Assembly: GCF_001545115.1 (NCBI RefSeq)
Contig: NZ_FCNU01000031.1
Coordinates: forward strand, 1 to 64,000
Reading direction: 5' to 3'
Source: Candidatus Protochlamydia phocaeensis
GTDB lineage: Bacteria > Chlamydiota > Chlamydiia > Chlamydiales > Parachlamydiaceae
Length of the DNA: 64,000 nt
The notes beneath the pieces were generated by a model that saw only the letters and a list, made by a program, of their open reading frames with translations, was not told where the DNA came from and searched no databases. The position numbers and the translations under genes are program-made. Numbering within the stretch: the stretch's first letter is position 1; each line of letters starts with the position of its first letter. Shown in pieces: positions 16,903 through 27,503 of the stretch.

Positions 16903-17518
16903 TTTTATACTCCCTGGCTAACAATCCATGCATAATGGAATCATACCATCGGTTATGCTTAAAAACATGTTCTCTTAGAGCTCCTTCCCTTTTAAATCCG
17001 GCTGTTTCCAAAATATGGATATGGTGCTCGCGAAATGCAAACGTTTCCGCAAAAAGCCGGTGAAAGCCCAATTCATTAAAAGCGATGCCGGCGAGCAAAT
17101 GAAGAAAGTGCCAATAATCGGCTGCATATGTCTCCTTTTCTTGGGCCCGCTTGGTATTAACCAGAAAAGATACCTCCGCTCGCTTATTTTCCCAGTCTAT
17201 ATTGGTCAATCCTCCATATCCGATGCAAATGCCTGTATGAAGGAAGCTAAATAGAATTTGACGGGGATGAGGTTGGGTAAAGGTCGGCTCAATGACGTGA
17301 GTGAAATAGGCAAGCTGATCCTGCTCCGAGATAAGGGCTTTCTGCCTAAGAACATCCATTTGCTCATTTCGCCATTCGCGAATATGCGCTATGTCTTCTT
17401 TGCGGATTGCAGTTAGCAAATACCCTTTTTCTTCTCCAAAACATTCCTTTATCAAGCAGACGTATTTCCATTCCATATCAATACAGCTATCTAATATAAA
17501 ATTTAAATTATCACACAA
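16892..17518 (-). CDS. GNAT N-acetyltransferase (RimJ/RimL or PseH-like)
   Basis: 208 residues. The Acetyltransf_3-type core starts at about residue 33 (YLLTAIRKEDIAHIREWRNE) and ends with FKREGALREHVFKHNRWYDS, the classic closing motif of the RimJ/RimL/PseH group, which transfers acetyl from acetyl-CoA to an amine. First gene of the cluster; its 3' end overlaps the SDR/ATP-grasp gene. In this context an amino-sugar acetyltransferase is more likely than a ribosomal-protein one, by inference. The true start is uncertain: Met1 and Met15 both lack a good RBS. Confidence 0.78.
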   Translation of the reverse strand: MCDNLNFILDSCIDMEWKYVCLIKECFGEEKGYLLTAIRKEDIAHIREWRNEQMDVLRQKALISEQDQLAYFTHVIEPTFTQPHPRQILFSFLHTGICIGYGGLTNIDWENKRAEVSFLVNTKRAQEKETYAADYWHFLHLLAGIAFNELGFHRLFAETFAFREHHIHILETAGFKREGALREHVFKHNRWYDSIMHGLLAREYKNAQ

Positions 17519-17626
17519 AACTCTAGCATGCCGGACTGAACAGCGACAAGCTATTTTCTTCGTACCGAATGTATTATTCTGCTAATTTAATTTCGCCAAT
17601 TTTCACGCTCACAAAAAGGAAGAAAG

Positions 17627-18067
17627 ATGCTTAATTTTTTTCCCATGTTCAATCAAGATTCGCTTCACACTTCCATTCCAAATACATTTCAACTCATTCC
17701 TACGCTCATACAAAGGACCTCCATTGCGGCGGTTATCGGTTATTTTTACGGCAGGATATTTGAGTTCAACGCAAGCTTGTCCGCAAAGGTCTTTGCCATT
17801 TCTGAACTGGCGCGGTCTGTTCTTTTTTTAGCTATCACCTATCGCCTGCGCAATTATAGGGATTACCAGTACAATAATAGAACGGAACAGCGGCGCTACA
17901 AGATCCAAATGTTAGTGGATGTAGCTGGCAGCATGATTGTAGGTAAGGTTCTGCATGAATTGCATTTAATCAATCGCACTGGATTATTAGCCCTGTCCGT
18001 CCTGCATGCCTTATATTTTATGGAAAGAGCGGGATTAATCGCTTCGATGGCTGGCCATGCAAGATAG
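17627..18067 (+). CDS. Small membrane protein, unknown
   Basis: 146 residues with a good RBS (AAGGAAG). Hydrophobic segments occur at about 30-45, 55-72 and 95-130, separated by a basic, Tyr/Arg-rich loop (YRLRNYRDYQYNN). No signal peptide and no family recognised. It is convergent with the PatZ-like gene. Confidence 0.55.
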   Translation: MLNFFPMFNQDSLHTSIPNTFQLIPTLIQRTSIAAVIGYFYGRIFEFNASLSAKVFAISELARSVLFLAITYRLRNYRDYQYNNRTEQRRYKIQMLVDVAGSMIVGKVLHELHLINRTGLLALSVLHALYFMERAGLIASMAGHAR

Positions 18068-18095
18068 CAATAATCTACATGGCGCTTCCCTTTAT

Positions 18096-18135
18096 GCAGA
18101 AAATTAAATTTATTCTTATCGAATTAATTTTCTGC
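18096..18135. terminator. Possible bidirectional terminator hairpin
   Basis: A perfect 12-bp AT-rich stem (GCAGAAAATTAA/TTAATTTTCTGC) with a 16-nt loop lies between the convergent genes and includes the stop codon of the minus-strand gene. No real T-tract follows, so termination is uncertain. Confidence 0.3.
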
Positions 18136-20871
18136 ATTCTGCCATCTTACATGCACAATAAAAGGATCTTTCTCGCTTGACAGTTCGAAGCCCAATCGCC
18201 GGCAAATCTTGAGCATGCCCTGATTCTCAGACAGAATATGGCCGTCAACAGCCTGAATATTCTCCTGTTTGGCAATATAAAGAAGCTGCTTTAGCATCTT
18301 GGTGCCCAATCCTAAATTGTGATAAGCATCGGCAATGATCAATTTAACTTGTGCATAAGGCGTTCCCGGCACGCGCGATAAGCTTCCGACTCCAATGATC
18401 TGCTTTTCTCCCTCTTGAGAAATTTCTGCGATAAGGGCCCATTGCCGGTCGTAATCATTAAAGCAAATCCGGACCAAGCGTTCATGGGCTACCCTTTGAT
18501 CAAGGCTCATGAATTCAAAATAGCGCTGCCTTACACTGTGCTCCGAAAGCTCTCGATGGAAATTTACAATTAAAGGCTCGTCTTCTGGTCGAATGGGACG
18601 CAAAATCACCGGTATTCCATTCTTTAATCTCGTTTCAACAATATAGTTCACCGGATAAGGGCGGATAGCCAATTTCGGCAAATTGGCTTCGTCAATCGAT
18701 GGCTCATGCAATACAATACGCGCGTCCAAGGCTATGATTTCTTTTTCAGAGGCTAAAAGCGGATTGATGTCGCATTCCTTAATGCGCCTATTTTCTACAA
18801 TCATTTGAGAAAAACGAACTAGAATATCCTCCAGGTGGGATAAATCAATGGCATTCCGGCCCCTTACTCCTAAAAGCGCTTCATAAATATTTGTTTTTTG
18901 CATGAGCTGACGGGCCAAATTTTTATTAAGCGGAGGAATAGCAAGCGCCCGGTCCTTAAAGACTTCGACAAGCTGTCCTCCCATTCCAAATAGCAAGACA
19001 GGGCCAAACTGCGGATCGGTCGAACTTCCTAAAATCAGTTCATAGCCGGCATGCTTCACCATTCGCTGGACAGTCACGCCTTCAAAGTGTTCCTTTCCGG
19101 CTTTTTGGATAACAGCTTGATAAATCTCTTGAAAAGCTCTAGATACCTGTTCATCTGTTTCCAGATTCAATTTTACCCCTCCCACATCCGTTTTATGTGA
19201 GATTGTCTGTGAAAACAGCTTTAGCACTACGGGATATCCGATTTGAGCGGCCAGTTCTACGGCCTGATCGGCTTGTTTAGCTATTAGCGTTTTAACAACC
19301 GGAATATGGTAAAAATCAAGAATTTGCTTAGACTCAAATTCTGTTAGCAAGGTGCGGTTCTCTTTTTGAACATGATTTAAGACATGCTGAATCTGTTCAT
19401 ATCCAGGCATAAATTGTCCTTCATGCCGGCTTAGCAAAGGCGTCTCATAAAGGCTTTGTAAATTCTTGCTATAGCGCCACATCGTGGCAAATGTTTTGGC
19501 TGCATTATCCGGATAATCGAATGTCGGTATTTGGGCCGAATTCAAAATACCGATTCCTTCCCTAACCGATTCGCCCCCCATCCAGCTTGCTAGAAGCGGC
19601 TTTTGATTGTTCTGAGAAAACTGCTTAAGAGCCACTGCGGTGCCGGTTGAATCTGTCATATCTTGAGGGGAAAGAATCACGAGAATGCCATCTGTCTGCG
19701 CATCGTCAGCCAATACTTCAATTGTTTTAGCATAGCGATCGGCATTAGCATCGCCTAAAATATCAATAGGGTTGCTATGACTCCAGGCAGATGGCAAAAA
19801 ATGATTAAGCGTCTCGATTGTATCCATACTTAAAGGCGTTAATTCAGCATGGTTCAATACCGTCGCATCTGTTGCGAGAACGGCAGGCCCTCCCGCATTA
19901 GTGACAATGGAGAGGTGCGGCCCTTTGGGAAGAGGCTGCTTAGACAAGACAGAAGCGATGTTGAAAAGCTCAGCAATGGTATTCACCCTGAGCACGCCTA
20001 TTCTTTCAAGGGCAGCGTCAAAAACTTCATCGCTGCCTGCAAGCGAACCTGTATGCGAAGCAGCAGCTTTTGCTGCCGCCTGGCTACGCCCCGCTTTAAT
20101 CACAATAATGGGCTTTTCCAACGCCACTTCGCGGGCAGCTGTCATAAAAGAGCGAGCATCCCCAATTGTCTCCATATAAAGCAAGAGGCTACGTGTATAG
20201 GGGTCGTTACCCAAATAATCGATAAGCGTTCCCCAATTGACATCTGCCATGGATCCGATTGAAACGAAAGCGCTAAATCCCACCCTTTCTTTTAAGCTCC
20301 AATCAAGGACTGCTGTACACATTGCTCCGGACTGGCTAATAAAGGCGACGTTGCCAGGTAGGGCCATTCCTTTGGCAAAAGTGGCATTCAATCCATTAAT
20401 GGGATTCATGACCCCTAAACAGTTAGGGCCAATAATCGATAGCCCGCCTCTTCTTGCATGTGAAAGGATTTCCTCTTCGAGCTTTAAGCCCGGCTCTCCC
20501 AGTTCTTTAAAGCCTGCTGAAATGATGATGGCTGTTTTAACATGCACTTCCACGCATTCGGCAATAATTTTGGGAACAGTTTGAGCCGGGGTGACAATGA
20601 TGGCCAGATCAATGGGCTCAGGGATAGCGGAAACCGAAGGATAAGCCTTTAGGCCTAGCACTTGGTCGCGCTTAGGGTTAACGGGATAAATCCGGCCTTT
20701 AAAAGAGGCGGAGAGCAAGTTAGACATAATTGTTCTTCCCACACTGCCTGGATTATCTTTGGCTCCAATAACGGCCACTGTACGCGGATGAAAAAGAGGG
20801 TCAAGCCGCTGAGGGTACCGGTCGATGAAGTTTTGGGAAGGATCTGTTCGATTATTAACCGCTTCTATCAT
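18124..20871 (-). CDS. PatZ-like protein: NDP-forming acyl-CoA synthetase domains plus GNAT
   Basis: 915 residues from the ATG at 20871; 12 more codons are open upstream without an RBS. Domain order: CoA-binding Rossmann domain ([20 protein letters not shown]), succinyl-CoA-ligase-like flavodoxin-type domains ([21 protein letters not shown] with the phospho-His loop region), an ATP-grasp domain ([21 protein letters not shown]), then a C-terminal GNAT ([11 protein letters not shown]..; NLGLGTKML). This is the architecture of E. coli PatZ (YfiQ/Pka), a protein lysine acetyltransferase that silences acetyl-CoA synthetase. The length is close to PatZ (886). Whether the synthetase part is active cannot be told here. 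Confidence 0.88.
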   Translation of the reverse strand: MIEAVNNRTDPSQNFIDRYPQRLDPLFHPRTVAVIGAKDNPGSVGRTIMSNLLSASFKGRIYPVNPKRDQVLGLKAYPSVSAIPEPIDLAIIVTPAQTVPKIIAECVEVHVKTAIIISAGFKELGEPGLKLEEEILSHARRGGLSIIGPNCLGVMNPINGLNATFAKGMALPGNVAFISQSGAMCTAVLDWSLKERVGFSAFVSIGSMADVNWGTLIDYLGNDPYTRSLLLYMETIGDARSFMTAAREVALEKPIIVIKAGRSQAAAKAAASHTGSLAGSDEVFDAALERIGVLRVNTIAELFNIASVLSKQPLPKGPHLSIVTNAGGPAVLATDATVLNHAELTPLSMDTIETLNHFLPSAWSHSNPIDILGDANADRYAKTIEVLADDAQTDGILVILSPQDMTDSTGTAVALKQFSQNNQKPLLASWMGGESVREGIGILNSAQIPTFDYPDNAAKTFATMWRYSKNLQSLYETPLLSRHEGQFMPGYEQIQHVLNHVQKENRTLLTEFESKQILDFYHIPVVKTLIAKQADQAVELAAQIGYPVVLKLFSQTISHKTDVGGVKLNLETDEQVSRAFQEIYQAVIQKAGKEHFEGVTVQRMVKHAGYELILGSSTDPQFGPVLLFGMGGQLVEVFKDRALAIPPLNKNLARQLMQKTNIYEALLGVRGRNAIDLSHLEDILVRFSQMIVENRRIKECDINPLLASEKEIIALDARIVLHEPSIDEANLPKLAIRPYPVNYIVETRLKNGIPVILRPIRPEDEPLIVNFHRELSEHSVRQRYFEFMSLDQRVAHERLVRICFNDYDRQWALIAEISQEGEKQIIGVGSLSRVPGTPYAQVKLIIADAYHNLGLGTKMLKQLLYIAKQENIQAVDGHILSENQGMLKICRRLGFELSSEKDPFIVHVRWQNAEN

Positions 20872-21007
20872 AAAATAAACCTCGCAATCCAAAATACTTA
20901 ATTGCATTAAATCACCATCAAGATTAAAAAAGTACTGGATACGTAAGTAACCCGCAAAATTGGCATTCCAGCAACATAAGATTTAATATGATCTAATTGG
21001 GACCACT

Positions 21008-22477
21008 ATGACGACAGGCTTTGCTCTTCCTTCTACTAATTTAACCGAACTCGCCAGGCAAGCTTTGCTGGAGCGCCATTTTTTTCCTGATTTTTCAATA
21101 GAAGCGAAAAAAGAACTGGATCGCATCACAGGCCCTGCCCATCCTCAATCTTCTAGCATCAAAGACCTGCGGAATAAACTTTGGTTTTCTCTGGACAATG
21201 ATGATTCCAAGGATTTGGACCAGCTCACCTACGCAGAATCTTTAGATCAAGGAAAATATAAAGTTTTCATTGCTATTGCTGATGTAGACAGCCTTGTAAA
21301 AAAGGATTCGGCGCTAGATAGGCATGCCCAAAACAATACAGTGACGATCTATACTCCAACTAAAAATTTCACGATGCTCCCCGAGAAACTCTCGACTGAC
21401 TTGACTTCTTTAAATCCAGATGAAGACCGTCTAGCCATTGTTGTAGAAGTCCTTGTCAATCCGGATGGTTCACCCGGCGATTATCAAATTTATTCCGCAT
21501 TTGTCCATAACTATGCCAAGCTCGCTTATAATAGCGTCTCGGATTGGCTGGATGGCAAAGCCCCTATTCCGGAACGCATTGCTCACGCCCCTAAAATAGA
21601 AGAGCAAATCAGGCTTCAAGACAATATTGCCCATCTTTTAAAAAAATATCGTCATGCCCAAGGAGCGCTTACCCTTGAGACTATTGAGTCCTATGCCATC
21701 ATTAAAAACGGACAAGTAGTCGACGTAAAAATTTTAGAAAAAAACCGGGGACGCAATTTAATTGAAGATTTTATGATAGCCGCTAATGGAGCGGTCGCTC
21801 GTTTTTTAAGCCAACATAATCTCCCTTCTTTTAAACGAGTGGTCCGCATTCCCAAGCGATGGGATCGCATTGTTGAAATTGCCAGAGAAAAAGGGGGAAG
21901 CTTACCGGATCAGCCGGACGCTAAAGCCCTGGATTTGTTTTTAATCAAGCAGCGCTTGACCGATCCGCTTCATTTTCCGGATCTTTCCTTGACCGTTATT
22001 AAATTATTAGGTAAGGGAGAGTATATTATTGAATATCCCGATCAACCGCCAGTGGGACATTTCAGCTTAGCCGTAAAACACTATACTCACTCGACCGCGC
22101 CTAATCGCCGTTATCCTGATATCATTTCTCAACGCCTTATTAAATCTATTTTGGAGAACAGCCGGACTGCTTATCAACCTAAAGAACTTGAAAGGTTGGC
22201 CAAATTATGCACGGAAAGGGAAGATGATGCGGACAAAATTGAGCGAAGAATGAAAAAATCTGCTGTGATTTTATTATTGGCATCCAAATTAAATGAAACG
22301 TTTGATGCTTTAGTAACGGGAAGCGCTGCAAAAGGAACGTGGGTGCGCATTTTTCATCCCATTGTTGAAGGAAAACTCATTCAAGGGTTTGAAAATGTCG
22401 ACGTCGGTGATACGATTCGCGTCAAACTCGTCCATCTTGATATAGAAAAAGGCTTTATTGATTTTATTAAAGTGTGA
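21008..22477 (+). CDS. RNB-domain ribonuclease (RNase II/R family), compact form
   Basis: 489 residues, shorter than RNase II (~640) or RNase R (~800). It lacks the N-terminal cold-shock domains; the RNB core begins at about residue 55. The metal site reads SLDNDDSKDLDQ: Asp63, Asp69 and Asp71 are kept, but the fourth Asp of the usual DxxxxxDxDD is Gln. HYTHSTAPNRRYPD is the strong C-terminal RNB motif. A short S1-like barrel closes the protein (GTWVRIF.. to IDFIKV). Expected activity is 3'-5' RNA degradation. The small format resembles VacB-like variants. No operon partner. Confidence 0.87.
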   Translation: MTTGFALPSTNLTELARQALLERHFFPDFSIEAKKELDRITGPAHPQSSSIKDLRNKLWFSLDNDDSKDLDQLTYAESLDQGKYKVFIAIADVDSLVKKDSALDRHAQNNTVTIYTPTKNFTMLPEKLSTDLTSLNPDEDRLAIVVEVLVNPDGSPGDYQIYSAFVHNYAKLAYNSVSDWLDGKAPIPERIAHAPKIEEQIRLQDNIAHLLKKYRHAQGALTLETIESYAIIKNGQVVDVKILEKNRGRNLIEDFMIAANGAVARFLSQHNLPSFKRVVRIPKRWDRIVEIAREKGGSLPDQPDAKALDLFLIKQRLTDPLHFPDLSLTVIKLLGKGEYIIEYPDQPPVGHFSLAVKHYTHSTAPNRRYPDIISQRLIKSILENSRTAYQPKELERLAKLCTEREDDADKIERRMKKSAVILLLASKLNETFDALVTGSAAKGTWVRIFHPIVEGKLIQGFENVDVGDTIRVKLVHLDIEKGFIDFIKV

Positions 22478-22711
22478 CATTCGTCCCTAATGATACATCG
22501 TTGAATTCACACATTGACTTGCTGGCTCTGCTAAAAGGCCAATTGATGAGTTCCGCTCATCCTGTATTGTAGAGGCCATCTAGCAGTCTTTAAACTAAAT
22601 TAGACGGGTCTTCTCAAAGGAAGGTCGTTTAAATTCTAATTGCCCATAAATCAAAGGAGATTAGGTAATTATCTTTAATTTTTCAAACAATTTAAAATCA
22701 TGGAGGGAAAG

Positions 22712-23515
22712 ATGACAACTTTTAACCTATCGGCTTTGAATTCTTCAATACCAAGCGACTCTATAATCCCTCCTAGCAGGAGCAGAGCAGAATCTGCTTG
22801 CTCGGATACGCACTCTATAAAGGAAACTGAACCTGAACGAGGCTTTTCTATAAGAGAGATTCCCCATCTCTATGAAAATTGCATGCAAAATTATGTAGAA
22901 GCCATTAAAAATTATTGCTGTGGTGTTTTTTCCTTTCCTGAAAAACGCCACCGACGCGTTACCTCTTTTTCCCCCACCTCTTATTATTTAGCTTTCAATG
23001 AATACGGGCATTTGATTGCTCTTTCACAGACCGAGAACAATATGCAATTAAAAGACTCTTATGGGGTCTTGCATACCATTCAAGAAACGGACTGGAAAGC
23101 AAGCTTTCCTGTTTATGTGAACTATGTCCACTTCGCCGTCCTGGACGGAAAGTATCCAATCGATCCTCGCATTTCTTTTAAGCCACTGAATTCTCCCAAC
23201 GACGCTCAAATAAGGACTATCAATCAATTGAGCGAAACAATTAATGGTTCTCTTAAAAATCTTTCTCTTCAGGAGGATTTAGATACGCTCGTAGAAAGAT
23301 CTCTTTGCAATCATTTTGAAGGCAGACACGCAATTAATTTAGTTAGAGGAGAAGAGGCTCCAGAAGATAATCTTTCTGTTAAAAATGGAAAGATTACTCC
23401 GGAAGCCAAGGCCTATTTCGTTTTTTTCCGAGAAAAAGAACATAAGGTCATGTCGGATCTCGGGATTTTCATAGAAGCCCCCCGTGAATTCATGGCTTCT
23501 CCTTCGAAAGCCTAA
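22712..23515 (+). CDS. Chlamydial protein, paralogue of the adjacent F-box protein
   Basis: 267 residues from the ATG at 22712, chosen because GGAGGGAAAG precedes it. No signal peptide. From about residue 85 onward it aligns by eye with the C-terminal half of the next gene: YYLAFNEYG vs YYLAFNDEG, FPVYVNYVHF vs MPVYTHFIHL, EAKAYFVFFR vs EKAYFIFFR. It lacks the F-box. The N terminus is Ser-rich. Function unknown; the shared C-terminal domain may be a target- or substrate-binding module. Confidence 0.65.
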   Translation: MTTFNLSALNSSIPSDSIIPPSRSRAESACSDTHSIKETEPERGFSIREIPHLYENCMQNYVEAIKNYCCGVFSFPEKRHRRVTSFSPTSYYLAFNEYGHLIALSQTENNMQLKDSYGVLHTIQETDWKASFPVYVNYVHFAVLDGKYPIDPRISFKPLNSPNDAQIRTINQLSETINGSLKNLSLQEDLDTLVERSLCNHFEGRHAINLVRGEEAPEDNLSVKNGKITPEAKAYFVFFREKEHKVMSDLGIFIEAPREFMASPSKA

Positions 23516-23712
23516 ATGCAATTTTAGAGCAGGCCTTATCACTTGCAAAATTAAAAGACAAACTTGCTGCGATAAAGCCTGCTCTAAAACAATTGATTCT
23601 ACTCATTTTAGATAGGTCCGCCCTCTTTTAATACACCTTCTAAAAACAACTGTTAAAAATTTATTTTAAAACACCCAACTTTAATTAACTTTAATTTTTA
23701 CAAGGAGTAAGA

Positions 23713-24753
23713 ATGCAGGTTTATTCAACTTCTCCCACCCTTCACTATAAAAATGATTTAGCAGGCTTATCTTCCAAAGAAATAAAAAAATGCCGGTCCT
23801 TTGATTCCTTTATCAATCTCTCGGATTCCATGAGAAAGAAAAGAGCGCCAAATAGCCCAAGCCCTCTCTTATCAACTAAAATTCGACGTCTTAATGAAGA
23901 TAGCGAGACGAATTGCGTTGCTGCAGTAAAAATCAAGATCAATCAGCAGGTCTTATTTATTCCATTTGAAATTATTATCTATATTTTAACCTTTGCGGAA
24001 GCTAAGCAAGTTCTTGCCATTAGCCTTCTAAGCAAGCAATTTTTCACCCTTTCTGAAATCTCTCTATTATGGAAAGAGTTAACCCTGCGCAAATTTCCTC
24101 AGGTTTTTCCTTTTTTAAAGCCTGTCACGAATTGGAAAAATTGTTATAAACAAGAATTTGAAGAACAAATAAACGCCATTTCTATCCTTAGAAAATATCT
24201 TTGCTCTTTTTATCCTTTGCACAGAGCGATCAAGCCCGGAAAAATCAGCTATTACTTGGCCTTTAACGATGAAGGGCGAATTTCAGCTATTTCATGCGGG
24301 AAAAAAGAAACCTTACAATTACCCGCTCCTCATAATACGTTGAAGACTATACCGGCAGAAGAATGGAAGATCTGTATGCCTGTTTATACGCATTTCATTC
24401 ATTTGACCAAACTGGACAGCGACTATCCTGTGAATCCTTTTGTTCAGTTTCAAATCATCCAAAAACTTACCCCTCTTCAAGAGAAAAGGATAGCCATGCT
24501 TCAGGATCGAATCAATGAATGGATTCAAAATACAGCAGAAGCAGAGGACCTAGATAAACAAGTCGAGGAAACCTTAAAAGACCACTTTATTGAGACAAAA
24601 TGCCTCGAGCAAGTCCGCGATCCGAACCAATTGCCTACTCCTGAAGAAAAAGCCTATTTCATTTTTTTCCGCGCTTTTATCGGGCGTTTTAAATTCATTC
24701 TCTCTTCGGGCATTTTAATCGAGGAAAACAACAGGGAAGCCTCAAGCGCTTAA
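23713..24753 (+). CDS. F-box domain protein (eukaryote-like, candidate effector)
   Basis: 346 residues, RBS AAGGAG. The N-terminal ~80 residues are polar and basic (RKKRAPNSP, KIRRLNED). An F-box at about 82-130 follows: IPFEIIIYILTFAEAKQVL, then ISLLSKQFFTLSEISLLWKE with the hallmark LWKxL and KFP end. F-boxes recruit Skp1 of host SCF ubiquitin ligases. The C-terminal domain is shared with the upstream paralogue. Expanded F-box families are known in Parachlamydiaceae. Its stop overlaps the convergent pirin stop. Host secretion is inferred; no classical signal peptide is present, as expected for a type III substrate. Confidence 0.78.
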   Translation: MQVYSTSPTLHYKNDLAGLSSKEIKKCRSFDSFINLSDSMRKKRAPNSPSPLLSTKIRRLNEDSETNCVAAVKIKINQQVLFIPFEIIIYILTFAEAKQVLAISLLSKQFFTLSEISLLWKELTLRKFPQVFPFLKPVTNWKNCYKQEFEEQINAISILRKYLCSFYPLHRAIKPGKISYYLAFNDEGRISAISCGKKETLQLPAPHNTLKTIPAEEWKICMPVYTHFIHLTKLDSDYPVNPFVQFQIIQKLTPLQEKRIAMLQDRINEWIQNTAEAEDLDKQVEETLKDHFIETKCLEQVRDPNQLPTPEEKAYFIFFRAFIGRFKFILSSGILIEENNREASSA

Positions 24754-25451
24754 TTCAAATCTAAAAAGACAAGTTTGCTCGGCTTAATAGCCCGAACAAC
24801 GAGAGCGGAAGTTTGGCTGATGGCTGCGCCATCGCCAGCTTCTAATTCCTCGCCATTTAGGTCAAGTTTGCCCTCCGCCACTTGCAGCCAGCCATAGCGA
24901 CCTTCCGCTATTTCTTTTTGTAGCTGAACATCTTGGTCCAAATCAGCTAAATAAACCGACACATCTTGATGAATATGCAATGAACCGTCTCTACCGTCAT
25001 TTGAAATAATCAATCCCCATTGGTTATGCCGGGTCTCAGGAGGAAAATACTTTTCTTGATAACTCGGTTTCAACTTGCGTGTATGAGGGAGAATCCAAAT
25101 TTGTAAAAAATGGGCATCCGTCTTATCAGAGGCATTATATTCGCTATGTGTGACTCCCTGCCCGGCTGACATCAATTGAATTTTTCCCGGTCGCAAAATG
25201 GTTCCATTTCCTATGTCATCTTGATGCGATAAGCCGCCTTCCAAGACTACAGAAAAAATTTCCATGTCTTGATGGGAATGGAGAGGAAAACCCACGCCGG
25301 GGCTGATAAAATCCTCATTGAGAACTCTTAAGGATCGAAATCCCATTTGTTCCGCATCGTAGTATTGCCCAAAAGAGAATGTATGAAAAGTCTTAAGCCA
25401 TCCATGATCAAAAAATCCTCTTTGAGCTGAACGGCGTATACGAATGGGCAT
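24750..25451 (-). CDS. Pirin-like bicupin (YhaK/quercetinase type)
   Basis: 233 residues, usual family length. The N-terminal cupin carries the pirin signature with metal-binding residues FPLHSHQDMEIFSVVLEG and GVTHSEYN. The C-terminal cupin (GWLQVAEGKLDLNGEEL) completes the fold. Bacterial pirins of this group can oxidise quercetin or bind metabolic enzymes; the true role here is unknown. The opening FDHGWLKTFHTFSFGQYYD is diagnostic. Convergent with the F-box gene, stops overlapping by a few bases. Confidence 0.9.
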   Translation of the reverse strand: MPIRIRRSAQRGFFDHGWLKTFHTFSFGQYYDAEQMGFRSLRVLNEDFISPGVGFPLHSHQDMEIFSVVLEGGLSHQDDIGNGTILRPGKIQLMSAGQGVTHSEYNASDKTDAHFLQIWILPHTRKLKPSYQEKYFPPETRHNQWGLIISNDGRDGSLHIHQDVSVYLADLDQDVQLQKEIAEGRYGWLQVAEGKLDLNGEELEAGDGAAISQTSALVVRAIKPSKLVFLDLN

Positions 25452-25789
25452 GGCTTCATCCTATTAATAAAATTCTTTTAAAATCTCTTTACGTTAAACA
25501 CTCTTATCATGATACAGCTTTTTTTACAATTAGCTATAAGAAGCTGCTCCAAAACCGCTACTGACCTAGATTAAGAGGATTTTATCCCCAATCGGCCTCC
25601 TCTAGGAAGAAAAGAACTCGAATCTAAGTCATCAGGATTTTAAAGAATCTTCTGAGAGACTTATCAAGACCTTATTGCAGATTTATCAATAAATAATTTA
25701 ACATTTTTATATAGAAAGCCCATATCTACACTCAGATTATTAATAGGACGATAGAGTAATAAGTTTTTAAAATTTAACCAAAGCGCAAT
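25452..25789. repeat. Spacer with an inverted pair of family A repeats
   Basis: Forward family A copy at 25551-25578 (AAAACCGCTACTGACCTAGA) and reverse copy at 25604-25643 (GGAAGAAAAGAACTCGAATC, then TAAGTCATCAGG). The pair could fold into a long imperfect hairpin. The rest is AT-rich and should hold promoters for the divergent pirin and oxidoreductase genes. Confidence 0.65.
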
Positions 25790-27364
25790 ATGTCACATCA
25801 ACCCATTTGCTTAAATAACCGTTCAGGAAAAAGCCATTCCTTGTGGATGGAAGAACTAGAAATCCCTTCCTCCCCTCCTTTAGACCAGAATCGGGTTGCT
25901 GATGTATGCGTGATCGGAGGGGGAATCGCCGGCTTAACCTGTGCCTATCTTTTGGCCCAAAAAGGCCAATCGGTCATTGTCTTGGAAAGCGGACCGCTTG
26001 CCGGCGGGCAGTCTGTGCGAACGACAGGCCATTTAGCCTGGGCGCTTGACGATCATTTTTACGAATTAGAAAGACTTTTTGGAGAAGAGGGAGCCCAATT
26101 AGCGGCTGAAAGCCATTTTCAAGCCATTAAAACAATTGAAAAAATTATTCAAGATGAGCAAATCGACTGCGACTTCGAAAAAGTTGAGGCCTTTTTATTT
26201 TGTGCTCCTCAGGATCCTCTAACAATTTTAGACAAAGAGTTTGAGGCTGTCCGAAAAATGGGAATGCCCATTGAACGTTTAGGCCGCGCCCCTTTCTCTC
26301 GCTTTGACACGGGCCCCTGCCTGCGCTATGGGGATCAGGCGCAATTTCATGTGTTAAAGTATTTATCCGGACTGGTAAAAGCCATCCAAAAAAAGGGGGG
26401 CAAACTCTTTTGCGAAACGCATGTTCAAGATGTGGAAGGAGGCTCTGTTTGCCGCATAAAGACAAACCGCCAACTAGACGTGACGGCCAAAGCCGCCATT
26501 ATCGCAACCAATACACCTATCAATGATCGCTTTATTATTCACAGCAAACAAGCGCCTTACCGCACTTACGTGATTGCTGCCCGCATACCCAAGGGTTCTG
26601 TTTCCAAAGGCCTCTATTATGACACCTCTGATCCTTATCATTATATCCGCATTCAAAAGCATCCTTTCGATCAAACAAGCGATTGGCTCATCATCGGCGG
26701 AGAAGACCATAAGACAGGACAAGATGAACATGTCCTCGAGAAATATTCCCTTTTAGAACAATGGTCTAGGGAGCGTTTTCCCCAAATGGGGCCTGTTGAA
26801 TATCAATGGTCCGGCCAGATCTTTGAGCCTGTCGATAGTTTGGCTTTTATCGGCCGTAATCCCCATGATGAAAATGTTTATATTGTCACCGGAGATTCCG
26901 GCAATGGCTTAACGCATAGCACCATTGCAGGCCTCTTGCTAACCGATCTTATTTTAGGACGTTCCAATCCCTGGAAAGATTTATATGACCCTTCCCGTAA
27001 GACACTTGCTGCGGTAGATGAATTCGCTAAAGAGAACTTAAACGTCGCCGCACAATATGGAGAATGGATTATGCCCGGGGAAGTCGACTCTTTTCAGCAT
27101 ATCCGTCCCGGAACGGGCGCTGTCATCCGCGAAGGATTAACCAAATATGCCGTCTACCGCGATGAATCAGGCACGTTTCATTGCTATTCGGCTGTTTGCC
27201 CGCATTTAGGCTGCTTAGTGCGATGGAACGAAGGGGAAAAGAGCTGGGACTGCCCTTGCCACGGCTCGCGATTTGATACGGATGGCAAAGTTCTCAATGG
27301 CCCTGCAATCGACGGGCTATCGCCTATGCCCGAAAGCATCCAGCAAGAAGCTGCTAAAGAATGA
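25790..27364 (+). CDS. FAD-dependent oxidoreductase with C-terminal Rieske [2Fe-2S] domain
   Basis: 524 residues. A DAO-type FAD domain opens with [19 protein letters not shown] (about 38-56), followed by [17 protein letters not shown] and [14 protein letters not shown] complete the flavin site. A Rieske domain occupies about 425-515: CPHLGC and CPCHG give the Cys-His and Cys-His ligands. The architecture matches known 'glycine/D-amino acid oxidase-like plus Rieske' proteins, probably cytosolic electron-transfer enzymes whose substrate is unknown. A metal-ATPase gene follows 139 nt downstream. Confidence 0.88.
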   Translation: MSHQPICLNNRSGKSHSLWMEELEIPSSPPLDQNRVADVCVIGGGIAGLTCAYLLAQKGQSVIVLESGPLAGGQSVRTTGHLAWALDDHFYELERLFGEEGAQLAAESHFQAIKTIEKIIQDEQIDCDFEKVEAFLFCAPQDPLTILDKEFEAVRKMGMPIERLGRAPFSRFDTGPCLRYGDQAQFHVLKYLSGLVKAIQKKGGKLFCETHVQDVEGGSVCRIKTNRQLDVTAKAAIIATNTPINDRFIIHSKQAPYRTYVIAARIPKGSVSKGLYYDTSDPYHYIRIQKHPFDQTSDWLIIGGEDHKTGQDEHVLEKYSLLEQWSRERFPQMGPVEYQWSGQIFEPVDSLAFIGRNPHDENVYIVTGDSGNGLTHSTIAGLLLTDLILGRSNPWKDLYDPSRKTLAAVDEFAKENLNVAAQYGEWIMPGEVDSFQHIRPGTGAVIREGLTKYAVYRDESGTFHCYSAVCPHLGCLVRWNEGEKSWDCPCHGSRFDTDGKVLNGPAIDGLSPMPESIQQEAAKE

Positions 27365-27503
27365 TCTCATATCACCGGCCTTTAGCCTCTGTTAGCCACG
27401 GCTTCATCGTTTTATTCATCCGAATAGCTGAATAAGAAAATAATTCAGAAAAAGGATAAGATGAAATTTTTAAAGTTTTACAAGCCCTAGAAATAAGAAC
27501 AAT

